Of a stretch of 64,000 nucleotides of DNA, positions 33,434 to 45,583 are shown piece after piece. Under the pieces are notes generated by a model. It was not told where the DNA came from, searched no databases, and saw only the letters and a program-made list of their open reading frames with translations. Positions within the stretch are counted from its first letter, which is position 1. Each line of letters opens with the position of its first letter. This DNA comes from Pseudopyrenochaeta lycopersici (lineage: Eukaryota; Ascomycota; Dothideomycetes; Pleosporales; Pseudopyrenochaetaceae): assembly GCA_003313425.1 (NCBI GenBank), contig NHZP01000002.1:1612001-1676000 (forward strand). Reading direction: 5' to 3'. Position numbers and translations under genes: made by a program.

Positions 33434-36026
33434 GACTTACACCCTCTTATCGCTATTGAATTTATTCCAAGAGTAAAGTACTATACAAAGAGGAAATAAC
33501 CCCACAGCGCGTCCATCATACTTTCCCCACCTGCACTATTTATTATTCTATACCATCATTCTTGGCAATTGCACGACGTCACTGTATTCTATGTCACTTG
33601 CCGTACAGGCCCTTTCAGTGCCTGCAGTTCATATATCCATTCCAGATTTGGAAGCTCATGAACCTTGTTTGGGAAGAAGCATGGCCGTTGGGAATTGGCA
33701 TCATGCGGATACGCGGAGTGGCTGCGGGGTACTTCATTTAGCGGCAGATCTATATGAGGTGACCAGGGTATCATTATCTCCGGCTTGGGTGGCAAGGTAA
33801 ATACCAGGACTTGAGTGTTCTACTCGATGTGACATTGTCACGAGGAGATCGCAGGAGTGGGGTGAAATCTTACTGGTCACTGAAGGGGCAGCATGGCTTG
33901 TCAGTGAGACTTCCTATAAATTTGCGAAAATACCTGAACCAGACATCTACATCGATTCTTGTAGTGAAATGCATATGCCGAGTTAAATAAAACCCATTTA
34001 CGCATATCAAAACAATGAGTAGATAAACGCGAAATTTAGGCTATACATAGAGTGCTACTTCACTATTATAGCAAAGTTAACCTGGCCTTTGACCTCACCT
34101 TTAACGCTCTGTCTTCAAGCCCTCAAAATTCAAAGGTCTCAATAATCCACTGTTCTCAACGATTACAACACATTCCAAGTCAATCTCCCTGTATTGAGTC
34201 TTCTGAATAGCATGACTACATGGCCCATGAATAACCTACAGCTTCGCAGCAGTTTCTTACTAGTGCCTGGAACAATAAGAACAATGATGTTTCAAGGCGA
34301 ATGTAAGACATACACGCGTGATATTTCTGATCCTTACCGTTGGCTTTGTAACTTCAGATGGTCTTCTTGATTCTCATTCACCATTTCAAACGTAATACAA
34401 GCATAGACATAAATCGATCCATCTTGATTTGAGCCAAAGAGTATGTGTGGCACTTGGGATCTTGGCCTTCCCCGTTAAGCAAATTTCCAAGTTGCCCAGA
34501 GCCAATTCAGTGTCTTGTGGCAATCATTATTAATATTAAGTCGCTGGATAGCCCATTCTATGGTGCAGAGGATAGTGAATGCAATTTATTGTTGGATGCA
34601 GCGTTCTTGCAACACTCAAAGCATCCGATTATTTGTGACACTTGATACTAGGATTAATGTCACACGGGATGCGAAGCACTCAGTAATTTTTATATAGCAT
34701 AGGGGATGCAATTGTTCCCTACACACCATAATGCAAACTATACACCAAGATTATGCCGGCGCTACTTTATGCTACCGCGTTCCCGGACACTGTTTTGCCT
34801 CCGGTTCAAGCTCTGAATATCCAGTCCCCAAAAAAAAACTCCAGTCTTTGACAGATTTTTCGATCTACTCTTCCAAACTACTGCAAACATTCTCTCTCTA
34901 GCTTCGGCTACCCTGAGGTATGGTCCCCTCAAAGGACAAAATTACACAGCTGTAGGCCAAATCCAATGGGAGACTAGTCGCGCATCCAATGACTATTATG
35001 ATACCTACAACTAGCAATGGCGACAGCTAGCCATTTCGGCACGCTTGAAAAAAAGAATTGTAATTGGGCCGATTGTTGGGTTTATTGCAGGCATATATAA
35101 CGTGGGAATATGTGAACCAAAAGCGTGAGGATAAGAACCAGATTTTGATGCAGATATACAGAAGTCACCACAGATGTGCCATGACGTAGTCATCGGCCGG
35201 CAGCAAATACTTGGACACTGCCAGATGTAGTCAATTTCTCCATACTCTGACTGGAATTTCGTCTTACTCGCCATCGGTTACACCAACGCCAGCCGGTTCC
35301 GGTTACTTACCCTCTACGGCGGAAACGGGCCTAGATTAGACCACATTAGTAAAATTTGAACCCATGATACCAGAAGGGTAGGCTATAGTTACACATAGTG
35401 AGCGTCAGCACGATCGGTGAACCCCACATTCCAGTCCATAGAGAAACCTGGGGTGCTGAGTACATCTTTTGTCGGTCTCCGAGTATGCAAATGCACACAC
35501 TCTTACAGATCAAATATCTTTCTATCTATGCTGCGGTCATGTACGGAAATGTATCGTCACACGTGTTCGACTAGAAAGCAAGTAAGATGTTTGTGGGTAA
35601 TATCTTACTCTTACGCTTACTTCCCAGTCTGTGCAGGATTACCAAGAGCTTAGAGCTCAAGAAGGGATGCACACCATTCATTGCAGACTGTTGGCAGGGA
35701 GCGTCTCCAGCAGGGAGGCGGCATATGAGGAACCTGGAATGCGCGCTGGTGCCAGCCTGCTTCATGCAGAGGATTGCGGAAGACGGTGATGGAAAATTGA
35801 GATGATTTGCAACGGCAATGCCGCGGTCCCGAAAAACGGACTGCACCTCCTTTTTACCTATGTTGAATCCATAATGAGCCGCCTGTCTCAATATTGCACC
35901 CTCTACTGAAGCCTTTTTAATATTAGGACCAGCGATCTGCTAGGCTGAAATTATTTCGAACCTTGTCATATCTTCAGCCTTTCTCATTCTCTCCATCCCA
36001 CAGGAGCAGGGCCTCGATTCCAAATT
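33434..36026. other. AT-rich gene-poor interval
   Basis: About 2.6 kb upstream of the GH92 gene. Composition is AT-rich with many short ORFs and no coherent coding frame. A minus-strand frame (33589-33795) has an ordinary-looking translation but no partner exon. No terminal repeats recognised. Confidence 0.45.
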
Positions 36027-36374
36027 ATGCCATCAACATATCCCCGCGCCTCAGGGCGGCCCAAGCCCAAAATTTCAAAAGAGAGTATCCGAACAGCCAT
36101 TATCGTCGGTGTCGTCATCGGCGTGCTCGCCATGCTCGCTTTGGTCAATCTCCTTTGGAACCGCCATATGAAACGAAGCGCCAAACCAGGGAAGCGGACC
36201 GGGAGTCCAGTTTCAATAGTGGATAGTGAAGCGAGTAATAGAAGACAAGCAGAGGACAAACAACTGGAAGTCGGAGTAATCCAGGAGGCGCTGCCTGTAT
36301 ATAAGAAAGAGCCTATGGAAGATGAGAAGCGGTTGGCTATTGCAGAAAGTGGGGAACGGACTACTGCTGGATGA
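36027..36374 (+). CDS. Small single-pass membrane protein, unknown
   Basis: ATG-to-TGA frame of 115 residues. A basic N-terminus (YPRASGRPKPKISKESIR) precedes one transmembrane helix, TAIIVGVVIGVLAMLALVNL. The tail is charged, with the motif EALPVYKKEPMEDEKR; a short PVY segment before Lys resembles tails of small fungal membrane proteins. No signal peptide is separate from the helix, so a type III/signal-anchor topology with the basic end in the cytosol or a type I arrangement are both possible. I do not recognise a family. Codon composition and hydrophobic profile make it more likely a gene than not. Confidence 0.5.
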   Translation: MPSTYPRASGRPKPKISKESIRTAIIVGVVIGVLAMLALVNLLWNRHMKRSAKPGKRTGSPVSIVDSEASNRRQAEDKQLEVGVIQEALPVYKKEPMEDEKRLAIAESGERTTAG

Positions 36375-36715
36375 TCGGGTTGAGCGGGATTGAGACGACA
36401 CGAGAGGAATATGCGTATCAAGTGAATGACTGGAGAAGAGAGAATGTTTCGAGTAACGTGAGGACTGGGAGTACATCTTCGAAGTCGAGGAAGGAGGTTA
36501 TATTATGACACTTTTCATGATTGTGGTTTACTATTGTCTTCTGTTTTGCGTGAGCATGGTTGTTACGGGATGGACGTTGTCAATACCTACGGCTCATGTC
36601 CACTCTAAAGAACGCAGCACGATAGCATGCAAGTCACTGAAGCGTTTTGATTTTGTCGTGTCTTCGTAATTCCAAGCACTCATTTCCGGAGCCATTTCCT
36701 CCTGTCTGCTCCTGC
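36375..36715. other. Short intergenic
   Basis: About 340 bases between the 3' ends of the small membrane protein gene and the pICln gene. Nothing recognised. Confidence 0.5.
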
Positions 36716-37532
36716 TCAGCTGGTGCGATGGTATTTCTCTTCGTGCCCATCCAAGCCATTGGTTCCATTCGTGGTATCATCTCCATCCTCCCTTTGCCTC
36801 ACTGTGCCCGCCCCAGGTCCTAAATCTTCGCCTCCAATCACAGTGCCTCTGAAGTTGCCATCTTCATCGAGGTACTCATCCATATTCTCGGCTGTGATCC
36901 ACCCTGTTGCACCTGGTGCAGTCTCGTCCAACAAGTCCTCGCCATCGTCATCGCTTGCATTCGGATCTGGATGTAGGTCTGCGCAGATATTCATTGCAGT
37001 AAATATCTCCTTGATGCATGCGGTCTCCGGGGTCGAGGAATACGATGGGGGAAGCACAGTGAGCTCGAGTACTTGTATGTCCTCCTCCTCATTCACAGTC
37101 TCGGCATCATTGAGCGAGAGGCTCATATACAGGGCTTCGATTGTGGACTTGTACTTCATTGTGGCATGTAGCGCGATAGAGGGGTATGGTATCGCAACGC
37201 CGGTAGGTGATGGTGAGTTTTGGAAGAGAATAAGATTTCTGATGGGTATCAATATATCAAGCTATGATGTGAGCGGATGATGCTTACTCTGAGTTTACCC
37301 AAATCGCGACATCGTTCACCAGCGCGTCCTCACCATCAGTCTCGCTGCTGAACTTGGAGAATGCGGCATCCTGCAGCAATTGTGAGGCTGGCGCAGATAA
37401 TGTGAGTCCAGATTGGTGCGCGTATAGCACAGGTTTTGCGCCGAAGAAAGTCGAAGGTGTTTGTTCTTGGTGCTCTTGGAGCGGGGTGGAGTCCTCGGTC
37501 TTGGGCGCGCTGTCCAGGCGTCGGATTGCCAT
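36716..37532 (-). CDS. pICln-like methylosome subunit
   Basis: Exons 37532-37288 and 37238-36716 are joined across a 49-nt intron (GTAAGC to ATCAG), giving 255 residues. The join produces DVAIWVNSENLILFQ, followed by GVAIPYPSIALHA, the hallmark of the PH-like fold of pICln (CLNS1A). The C-terminal half is acidic (NASDDDGEDLLDE) with WITAENMDEYLDEDGNF, again typical. pICln chaperones Sm proteins onto the PRMT5 methylosome during snRNP assembly. The 5' end faces the WDR83-like gene across a 560-bp spacer. Confidence 0.87.
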
Positions 37533-38093
37533 TGTGGAAAGAGACGTGTTCCAAATATGCGGAAAGATTACGTACGAGGTGAGAGAAAAGTATAAGGGAT
37601 ACACAGGCGTAATAACTCGTGGTAGAAGAAACCAAAGGTAGCTCAAGGCAGCTGTGTGCAAGGGTCCAAAAAGTTCCCAGAAGCTAGGGCAATGATCCTG
37701 AGCTCCCTGCCCCGCCACAGGCTTGGCAGGTACATTCCACTTGAGAGTTGAACGGAACTGCTCAAGACTCTTGCTTGATTGTACATTGCTTCACCTTAAC
37801 AATGACGTATACATAGTAAGCCTGTGTGTACATACGTAGTGCGCTTGTGTGTGTTAGTTGGCATTTTACTAGCTACTCGATAGCGGTCCACCCTTTGAGC
37901 AAGCCAAACTTCACGATGCCTTGAAGCCTTTCGTAAAGGCGCGCCAGTATCCTACAATTATTGTTGTGTAGCCTGACCGAATTTGACAGTTTTGGCAGAG
38001 GAAGAAGAAGCATGTAAGCGCCTGAACTTTACCCTTTGCCTTATCTCCACCTAGTCATCTCAAAGATTTCCTGACATCCTCCACAGTCGTGCC
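37533..38093. promoter_or_regulatory. Divergent promoter spacer pICln / WDR83
   Basis: 560 bases between two divergently transcribed housekeeping genes, both linked to RNA processing. No ORF of note. Confidence 0.5.
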
Positions 38094-39104
38094 ATGTCCG
38101 CCTTCCCCGCGACCCCCATTGCCAAACTCACTGGCCACAACGGCATCGTGCACGCTGTCACATACTCATCTGGCTCCCAATCATACATTCTTACCGGCTC
38201 CTCTGATCGAACGATCCGCCTATACAATCCTCAGAAGGCTTCTCCGTCGTCGGTTGCTCCATCCACATCGTCCGCCTACCCAGCGGGGCTGGTGAACAAG
38301 TATACAGCGCACGGATATGAGGTTCTGAGCATCGATGTCAATGAGGCTAATGACCGCTTCGTGTCTACCGGCGGCGACAAGACAGTATTTCTTTGGGATG
38401 TACAGACCGCCCAGACGGTGAGGCGGTGGACAGGGCACGCGGGCCGTGTGAACCGCGGTGTCTTTGGCGGCGATGGGGACAGCGTCATTGCTACCGGGTC
38501 TTTCGACGGCACGGTGAAGATTTGGGACGTCAAATCCAACGCGTACAAACCGATCATGACCCTCGACGACGCAAAGGACAGCATCACAGACATTGCAGTC
38601 CACGACTCAGACATACTAGCGAGCAGTGTGGATGGACGCGTGAGAAGCTATGATTTGAGAATGGGCATGTGCCAGGTTGATGTGATTGGGCATCCTTGCA
38701 CAAGCTTGGCCGTGACGAAAAAAGGAACAGAAGTCCTGGTTGGAGCATTAGATTCCACAGTAAGGTTGATGGACCGCACGAACGGCGAGATGCTGAAGGC
38801 ATACCGAGACGATACTTTTGTCAATAAAGACCTGAGGGTAAGGAGTACACTGGGCCTGAATGACAGCGTGGTGGTTAGTGGGAGTGACGATGGAATGGTC
38901 TTCGTGTGGGACATAATGGGCGTTGAATGTCTGCACAAGTTCAAGCACTCGGAGATGCGGGAAGTCAAGGGCAAGGCTCTTTCGATGCACCCAGCAGGAA
39001 AGAAAGATGTAGTATCCGCAGTGGCATTTTGCACGACAAGAAGAGAATGGTGCAGTGCCGGCGGAGACGGTAACGTGGTTGTTTGGGGCATGGAGAGTCG
39101 TTGA
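38094..39104 (+). CDS. WDR83 (MORG1)-like WD40 protein
   Basis: Intronless frame of 336 residues that forms a seven-blade WD40 propeller. It opens with PIAKLTGHNGIVHAVTYSSG, then ILTGSSDRTIRLYNP, FVSTGGDKTVFLWDVQTAQT, RRWTGHAGRVNRGVFGGDG, IATGSFDGTVKIWDVKS, VVSGSDDGMVFVWDIMG and a last blade CSAGGDGNVVVWGM. The order and the RVNRGVF segment match WDR83/MORG1, a small propeller reported as an ERK scaffold in animals and found with spliceosomal proteins. The short length, essentially only the propeller, fits that family. Confidence 0.87.
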   Translation: MSAFPATPIAKLTGHNGIVHAVTYSSGSQSYILTGSSDRTIRLYNPQKASPSSVAPSTSSAYPAGLVNKYTAHGYEVLSIDVNEANDRFVSTGGDKTVFLWDVQTAQTVRRWTGHAGRVNRGVFGGDGDSVIATGSFDGTVKIWDVKSNAYKPIMTLDDAKDSITDIAVHDSDILASSVDGRVRSYDLRMGMCQVDVIGHPCTSLAVTKKGTEVLVGALDSTVRLMDRTNGEMLKAYRDDTFVNKDLRVRSTLGLNDSVVVSGSDDGMVFVWDIMGVECLHKFKHSEMREVKGKALSMHPAGKKDVVSAVAFCTTRREWCSAGGDGNVVVWGMESR

Positions 39105-39310
39105 AAGCCGTGCGTGCCTGTCTTTCATTATTATCCCGTGATACCCCAAATAGATCGCCTACCAGTAGCAGACTCTTGAATATGAAGCGACTTTTTACTT
39201 TAACGCCTATCTAATGCATGGTATCTCATGACCTTAGTCCTCATAATCCTCATCTGCAAAAGCATTCCTATCTCTCGTAATCTCGCCAACGGCTGGCCTG
39301 TCCCATCATT

Positions 39311-41026
39311 CTAAACCCTCTTCTTCGAATTCACGTTCTTACCCGCACCAACTTTTGGCCTGCCGCCAGCTCGTCCCCTGTCTCCGGTCAATATACCTGG
39401 CAGGTAGTCTGAGTCCATAAGGTCCCTTGTCTTGTTCCGCTTGTCTTGATCGATCTGCTGCTGGTACTCTTTCTGGTCCTCTGCAAGGATAAGATCGCGA
39501 CCCCAGCCGCCCTTGCCACCGCCCTGGCCGCTCCACTTCCCATTTGCTGTGCCGGCAATCGGCTTGGGGACACTGTACTTGTCGCCGCGTGTGTTCCACT
39601 GATAGTTCTTCGCAAGGTGCACACGGAACTCCCCCTTCGCATCCGTGGAGCAGGACACGCGATGCAGAGTAGCTTGACCACACCGTGGGCAGAACTGCTT
39701 ATCCATCTGCTTAACGATGTTGAAGCATGCATGGCACCGAAGAACTTTTGTAGTGAGATGCTTGATGCGCTGCATGTTCGTTGACAGCAACTTGAGGTTC
39801 ATTTGTAGTAGGACATTCTGCATGGCGAAGTCGGTAGTCATGGTCGCTACGTCTATTTGCACTGCTCTGGCTGTGCGGGTGTGGGATTGGATACCGGAAT
39901 CTTTGGCTTGGTGGGCAGACAGGTTCGAGGGCGTTATCCAGTCGCCGTCAGAGTCATCTTCAGAGGAATCAGTTGCAGGAGGTGTGGGCTGTTGGAATTG
40001 CTGCGGTTGAGCGGAGATGCTAAGGTCTGCAACGCTTTCTGAAATGTCCTCCTGTACTTGAGTAGGTTCAGCACCCTCCTGAACCAGCGTGGGTGTGGGT
40101 TCTGAGGACGGCTGGGCAGATACTGGAGTGAGATTTGAGACTTCCTGGGACGATACTGCGAATTCGGCAGCTTCTTGGGAGGGCGCAGCAGCGACCTCTA
40201 TCTCTACAGAGTTTTGCTCTGATTGGACCGGTTGTTGTTCCTCTAGTGTGCGTTCCTGAATGACTGCGGCTTCTTCTTGGAGTTCGCTATGAACAGCACT
40301 TTTGGATTCACTCGCTAACGAGTTCAGCAACGATTCTTGCTCAACGACTTGCTGTTGGGTAACTACGACTCCTCCTTGGGCATCGGGCGCCTCTTTTGTG
40401 TTGGTTTGGTCATCCTCCTGCTGAACTCGATCTTCTTCACTTGCTGCTTGTAGCATCACTTTTGATGCTGGAGACTTCACGAATTTGCCTTTGATCGCTC
40501 GCTTGCCCCGTGGCTGCTCCCAACCTTCCTCGATTGCTGGCTGCGCCTCATCGGCCTCTGGCGGGATGGGCACCACCTCTTTTGACTTCTTCTGTCGCGG
40601 CTGCCTCGATTTAGTTTCTTTTTCCTCCTGCTCTTCACCAGGCCTTCTTTTGATAGGCTGCTTGGGCGCCTCTCTCAATCCCCAGTTGCCCCCGTTCCTT
40701 TCACAATAGACCTCATACGCCAGAGCCAAAATACCGAGATCTTGCCTACTCAGTACCGCATGGTCACCTGTCTTCTTACTGAATGCAATCACCGCATCAT
40801 AGCTTGCTGGATTTGGGTTCCTGACCTTCAAAAAGGGTACGAGAGTTGTCTGGACACGTGATCTGGTGGCTTCATCGCGGATTTCGGAAAGGATGGCGGG
40901 GGTGGTGTAGATTTCCTCAGCAGAGTTAATGATGGTAGAGATTGATACAGCGTTGTTAATAAGCGGGCCCGTGTCGATGATGAGAGAGTGTATATGCTTT
41001 TGTTGGGTTGGGTTTGAGGTTGCCAT
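39311..41026 (-). CDS. NOB1: NOB1, 20S pre-rRNA D-site endonuclease
   Basis: Intronless frame of 571 residues with an ATG at 41024-41026. The N-terminal PIN nuclease domain shows HSLIIDTGPLINNAV (first catalytic Asp at about 18), YTTPAILSEIRDEATRSR, and SRQDLGILALAYEVY with further acidic residues. A long Gln/Glu-rich low-complexity linker (about 130-370) follows. A zinc ribbon at about 430-450 has CHACF..........FCPRCG, then LHRVSCSTDAKGEF. The C-terminus is basic (GRAGGRPKVGAGKNVNSKKR). NOB1 makes the final 3' cut of 18S rRNA in cytoplasmic pre-40S particles. The 3' end converges on WDR83 with 206 bases between stops. A CCAAT box (minus strand) lies at 41269-41273, about 245 bp upstream. 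Confidence 0.95.
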   Translation of the reverse strand: MATSNPTQQKHIHSLIIDTGPLINNAVSISTIINSAEEIYTTPAILSEIRDEATRSRVQTTLVPFLKVRNPNPASYDAVIAFSKKTGDHAVLSRQDLGILALAYEVYCERNGGNWGLREAPKQPIKRRPGEEQEEKETKSRQPRQKKSKEVVPIPPEADEAQPAIEEGWEQPRGKRAIKGKFVKSPASKVMLQAASEEDRVQQEDDQTNTKEAPDAQGGVVVTQQQVVEQESLLNSLASESKSAVHSELQEEAAVIQERTLEEQQPVQSEQNSVEIEVAAAPSQEAAEFAVSSQEVSNLTPVSAQPSSEPTPTLVQEGAEPTQVQEDISESVADLSISAQPQQFQQPTPPATDSSEDDSDGDWITPSNLSAHQAKDSGIQSHTRTARAVQIDVATMTTDFAMQNVLLQMNLKLLSTNMQRIKHLTTKVLRCHACFNIVKQMDKQFCPRCGQATLHRVSCSTDAKGEFRVHLAKNYQWNTRGDKYSVPKPIAGTANGKWSGQGGGKGGWGRDLILAEDQKEYQQQIDQDKRNKTRDLMDSDYLPGILTGDRGRAGGRPKVGAGKNVNSKKRV

Positions 41027-43900
41027 GTTGTGGTGTCTCGTTGCGCCTTGAGATTGATGTTTTCACTCTTTCATCCACCTTCTTTGTAACGAGTCCTAAA
41101 TGTTGCTCTTGTCGATAGCGGTGGAGTTGCAGGGTGCGGCACGAAGTTAATTATCCTGAAAGGTGCTGTGTATATGCGTTGACGATCGTGCACATAGTAT
41201 TGCACAAAATTTCACGATGGTGGCGGTGGGGTGCCATTGCGCGGAAGTGGCCGAGGTCCGGGGTCTTGATTGGTCCATCACTCTACCCTCCCAAGTGGCT
41301 ATTCCACTCCCGCAGAACTCTAGCATTCTTCCATATATCTTCCCTTCAGCTGATTGCATACGAAGGCCGAAGTTTATGTCTTGTTTATGAGCGGACACAG
41401 ATATACAAAAAATGAATTTAGTTGCCCATTTCGTGCAAGGAGCGAAAAACTGAACACAAGACCGTCGAGGTTTATGTGATCATCGGTGTTGGGAATTGTT
41501 GCATCTTTACACTAGAATCTCAATAAATCGACCCGTAGAAAACTCATGTCTTGCGATCAAAAAAAAGGCAAATGTAGACAATGATGTTTTTCAAGGCTTC
41601 ATTGGAATGTTGGTAAAGTACAATCAGAATCTGCCTAATCATGGGCAAATGTAACGTTATGTCTCCCAAGCAACGCTGATTTCAAGTCTTACGCCATCCT
41701 GAGAAGTTCCAGGGTACATTATATATATAAGATCTCGTTATTACCTTAGTCTCATGTTGTGCTGGTGCACGTCATGTTTGGAGAATCCGTCGAAGCCACG
41801 ATCGTATATCAAAGGGCTACACCTTGGCTGATTTATGAATATTACATTACACGACCCATTTCCAAGTGCAGGTGGAAATGTAATTAGAAGCTCGGCTTGT
41901 AGATATGAAAGTGAATTCACATCTCGAAGGAGAGTCATGTCATGAGAACTCGTGTGTTCCATTGGAACATGATAAAAAATTCGCGAAGGTTCACTAGTTC
42001 GCCAGTCCCTCTACATATATAATATCTACCAGACAAAGGTCCTGCCTTTTCCACTTGTTTTAATATGAAAATCTCCAAAAAAAAACGCCCCCTTGTCTCT
42101 TCAATGCATTCAAGATCCGATCTCTTTTGTGGCACAGGCTCTGTGGTTCGAATCATACCGGATATCATCCGTGACGTGACGATCGATAGACCGCTTTCAT
42201 TTAAAGGAAAAGGCCTATTGAAAGGGAGATTCCTTCCACAATTCCTGTCATAGCATGAAACAAGGGAATTAGGGCACAGCAGGTCGTCGAGAGAATAGTA
42301 TAGATGATCGAAAGGCGCTATACAATGTAGTTTGGTGATGCTACATTATGACAGGGTGGTAGTCTAAAGGAAGATCTACGAAGTAAACGTGCTGGAACAG
42401 AACTTTCGTGTCGTCTTTTTTCGATCATGTGACTTAGTTCGCTTGAAGGCGAGAGGTGTCGTCGTGCGCACCACTTTCAGGCAAAACTTTAGGACGGGGG
42501 CGCCGAGGGTTTCATTGGTCGGATTCTGCCAGTCTCAAAAAGAGCCCGCCAGGAAAGAACCATCAAGCGATCTTTCCGCACTAGCTCCCGCAAGCACGCA
42601 TACCTCAGTTGAACGTCACCTTTCGTTGCCCAAACCTTCTTACTCGTGTCTGTGCCCTTGTCCTCTCTCTAATGTGCTATTCACAACGTTTTGCCGGCCT
42701 TTTAACACGCCACTAGCCGCCATACCTGCCGTGGCGGGCAGGTGCTAAAACTTCGAGTTACTCTAACACCCTAGCCGCGCGTGATGACGGATCTACCAGC
42801 GATCTAAGTTTTTCTTCGCCCACGCTCATTTGCTCTCACGCTGGTCTGTGGACATGGGTTCCTGACCACCGGAACAAGCCGATAGCCGCCGTGCTCAAGC
42901 CGGGTTTGGGAGAGTCATAACGTTCAGAGTGGCGAGGATAACCGGTGCAGCGTCCGTAAAATACTGCGGTGCGTAAGGAAGAGACTCTTGACCGGAACAC
43001 TGACCTGCAGCAATTTCCTGCTACTTCCGAGCCGAGATGCGACGGCGTTCCGCGAAGCGCCGTGGATATTGCTCAGCGCTTCCGAAAGGTTAATTTGAGA
43101 TTCCACGCACTCAGACTCAAGCCTTCTCGTCATAGTACTTTTTTCAAGATCATTTCTCTCGGCAAATGGCCAATGAACTTGCCAAATGTGTCATATTCTT
43201 CCAAGTCCAGTCGTGTTTCTGCATTCTCCATCCTTGGCGTGCCAGTACAGATAACAGAAATTCGGCCTTTGCAACTCCATTTCCGCTCTAGCACAAACCG
43301 CAGCCCATTGTCTCAGCGAAAATGGCACCGAATCATGCTTCGGCTACTTTGTTTTGCGTTTGGGCATCACAGTAAGCCCCTGGCCAATTAGTGGAAATGA
43401 GCTGGATCAAGGAGATGGAGACCCTGTCTCAAGGTATCGATGCACCCTCGATATCACAACTTTGGAACCATATGTGGCTGTCAGCGGACATTGCTTGTCG
43501 CTCGGTGTAATCATATGTGGTTCTGGCCACAAGAGCTTGATATATTCCATTACTCTTTTGTGGATGTATGTCAGCCGTGTTATGGCGAATTCGAGTCATT
43601 ACCCACGTGGCTAGTATAGACTATAAAGCCAGGACAGACTGGATTCTCAGCGGCAGCGTGTTACTTACCACCCCAGTTATTGACCCTGAACCAATGAGTC
43701 TCGGTCGCGGCAGGCAACAGAATATGTTTATCGGGTACGCAACCGTCACTAGTCCAACAATCCATACTCGCCGTTACGCCACAATTGTATGTCGACTGTT
43801 ATGGGGGCGCGGCATGCCTCGAAGCGGGGTCGTAGTGTGAATTTGCCGTATCTAGCCATCTCATTGTGCTGAGAGGAGCGAACGGGAGCGCAGATGTGGA
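41027..43900. other. Gene-poor interval upstream of NOB1
   Basis: About 2.9 kb with AT-rich patches (41.4-42.4 kb) and GC-balanced patches (42.4-43.4 kb). ORFs are short and overlapping. No gene, tRNA or terminal-repeat element was recognised. Confidence 0.45.
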
Positions 43901-44004
43901 GGACGATGTCGAGATGCAGGGTACGGTCCTATGCGAGTGATTGAAGACAGTGCAACGTATGATTCGGTCATTAAGCCAGACTGTTGTCCGCATGACCTCG
44001 AGTC

Positions 44005-45184
44005 ATGTTGAGCCACTTGCTTGTCCTCATCACCAATCCGACCGGTGAACATTTGCTCAGTTTTGCCGCTGGATCAAATTGCTATTGTAGGTCGATGTTC
44101 GCCTGCAAGGGTACAGATCCGGTGAGCGAGGGATATACGACACTGCAGCGTGTGGTCTCTGGTACCCTGATCAGCACGCCCGCTGCGCTAGATGGGGCAC
44201 AGGGAGATGAGCCGCTCCAACCGGGCGTTGCCTTTTAGCGGCATCTGCGCATAGTCGCCAATATGAAGGACTTGTCAGGACTACTAAGGGCGAAAAAGAA
44301 GGCAATCAAGAGGCAAACCTGCAGACGGTCCTTCAGATTCTCCCCGGCGCTCTCTGCCGTAAGTCACCTAGTGCCAGTCAGCAAGTCGAATGGGCGCCTA
44401 CTTAACTCTCGTAGGCCCTCAGCTTTGCGACCGAAGAAATCGCACCTTGCCACGGAGTCGACTTGGGAAAACTTACTAATCTTACGTCTCATAGCCGCGG
44501 AGGAAGCCCATCCCTAGGCAACCGGACATTCTCGGCCGTCGATCGATTTCTAAGCGCTCGTAAAGACACGCCGGCAACCCAAGGACGCCTGTCCGCTTGC
44601 TTATATCCTCTCTTAGGGTCTCGCAGAGCCGCATCACTCGTCTGTATCGCCTATGTCAAAGCACATGCGCGTTTTATTGCAGCAACCACAGAACCTTGCA
44701 CCGGACTTGTAGGCCGAACAATGCGCCTTCATTCATCCACCTAGTCAAAGCCAGACCAACGTTTGCTATTTTTCTACATTGGACTGCATCATGGGATATA
44801 GCCCGTCACATCGCAAGTGGAAATCACCTTCTTCTTCGGTACTGTACCCGCACATCTTGCTGAGGTTGGTTCCCAACAGCATGTTAGTAGCAGCAGTCAG
44901 CTGTCAAGCAAGCCTCCTAGCCAATTTCTTTACGGACTATACGCTCCGCTGTCTTATAGGATATGCCGTGGCGAGGAACGACAGGTAAAGGCGCTTCGCT
45001 CGAACAGGGTTACTCTTGGACAGGCGTCGTGCCGCTTCGGCTGGTTGGTCGAGCCTTGTTGCCGTTCCATGCACGCTGTTGCACTATCCTGAGCACGCTC
45101 CCCGGCCGGCTGGCTCGTACTCAATCGCAGCTGACACATAAGACAGCTGTGAAGCATTCTCCATCACGCCGGACCGAAATATGA
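44005..45184 (+). pseudogene. Possible decayed coding segments
   Basis: Several adjacent plus-strand frames look partly coding but do not join. One frame ends GDEPLQPGVAF at 44238. Another reads SAHSRQYEGLVRTTKGEKEG and reaches a strong donor GTAAGT near 44359. A matching acceptor (CTCTCGTAG, after TTAAC) lies near 44414. After this acceptor two frames are open, but neither gives a recognisable protein. This could be a degenerate gene or chance; I cannot name a family. Confidence 0.25.
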
Positions 45185-45583
45185 TGCACGCATGGTACGG
45201 CTCAATCAATTAAAGTGGACAAACTTCAACCGCTGCTTTCCAAAGCTCTGCTTGGATAGATACTCTTTACTGCGAACCGGCACTGCTGCGCGTCAATAAG
45301 GATCTATTGCCCCAAGGCAGCGATGGCATGATGGCTGGCGGGGTAAGGGAACTTGGCTGATATGCTATCGCATTCGCGTCTGCAGCCCACGCAGAAGGAT
45401 CCTGCCGCCATGCCTATTTCGAAGCTCCCTCCAGCATATCAGATGCTTGCTTCAGTGCCCGCCCGCGCGTCTATCGTTCATCAACGTAGTCGTGTGACCA
45501 ACACACTAAGTTGCTTTTGCTCACGAGCAGCAATGAGCAGAGCCGCATGGAGGGGTGGAAAGATAAAGGACTGGCGGAAGTGA

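Noticed and set aside
35011..35274. 87-codon minus-strand ORF starting at ATG
   Set aside because: AT-rich region, no domain or signal peptide; probably chance.
42139..42160. GGTTCGAATC resembling a tRNA T-loop
   Set aside because: The flanking bases do not pair as a T-stem and no acceptor or anticodon arm can be drawn.
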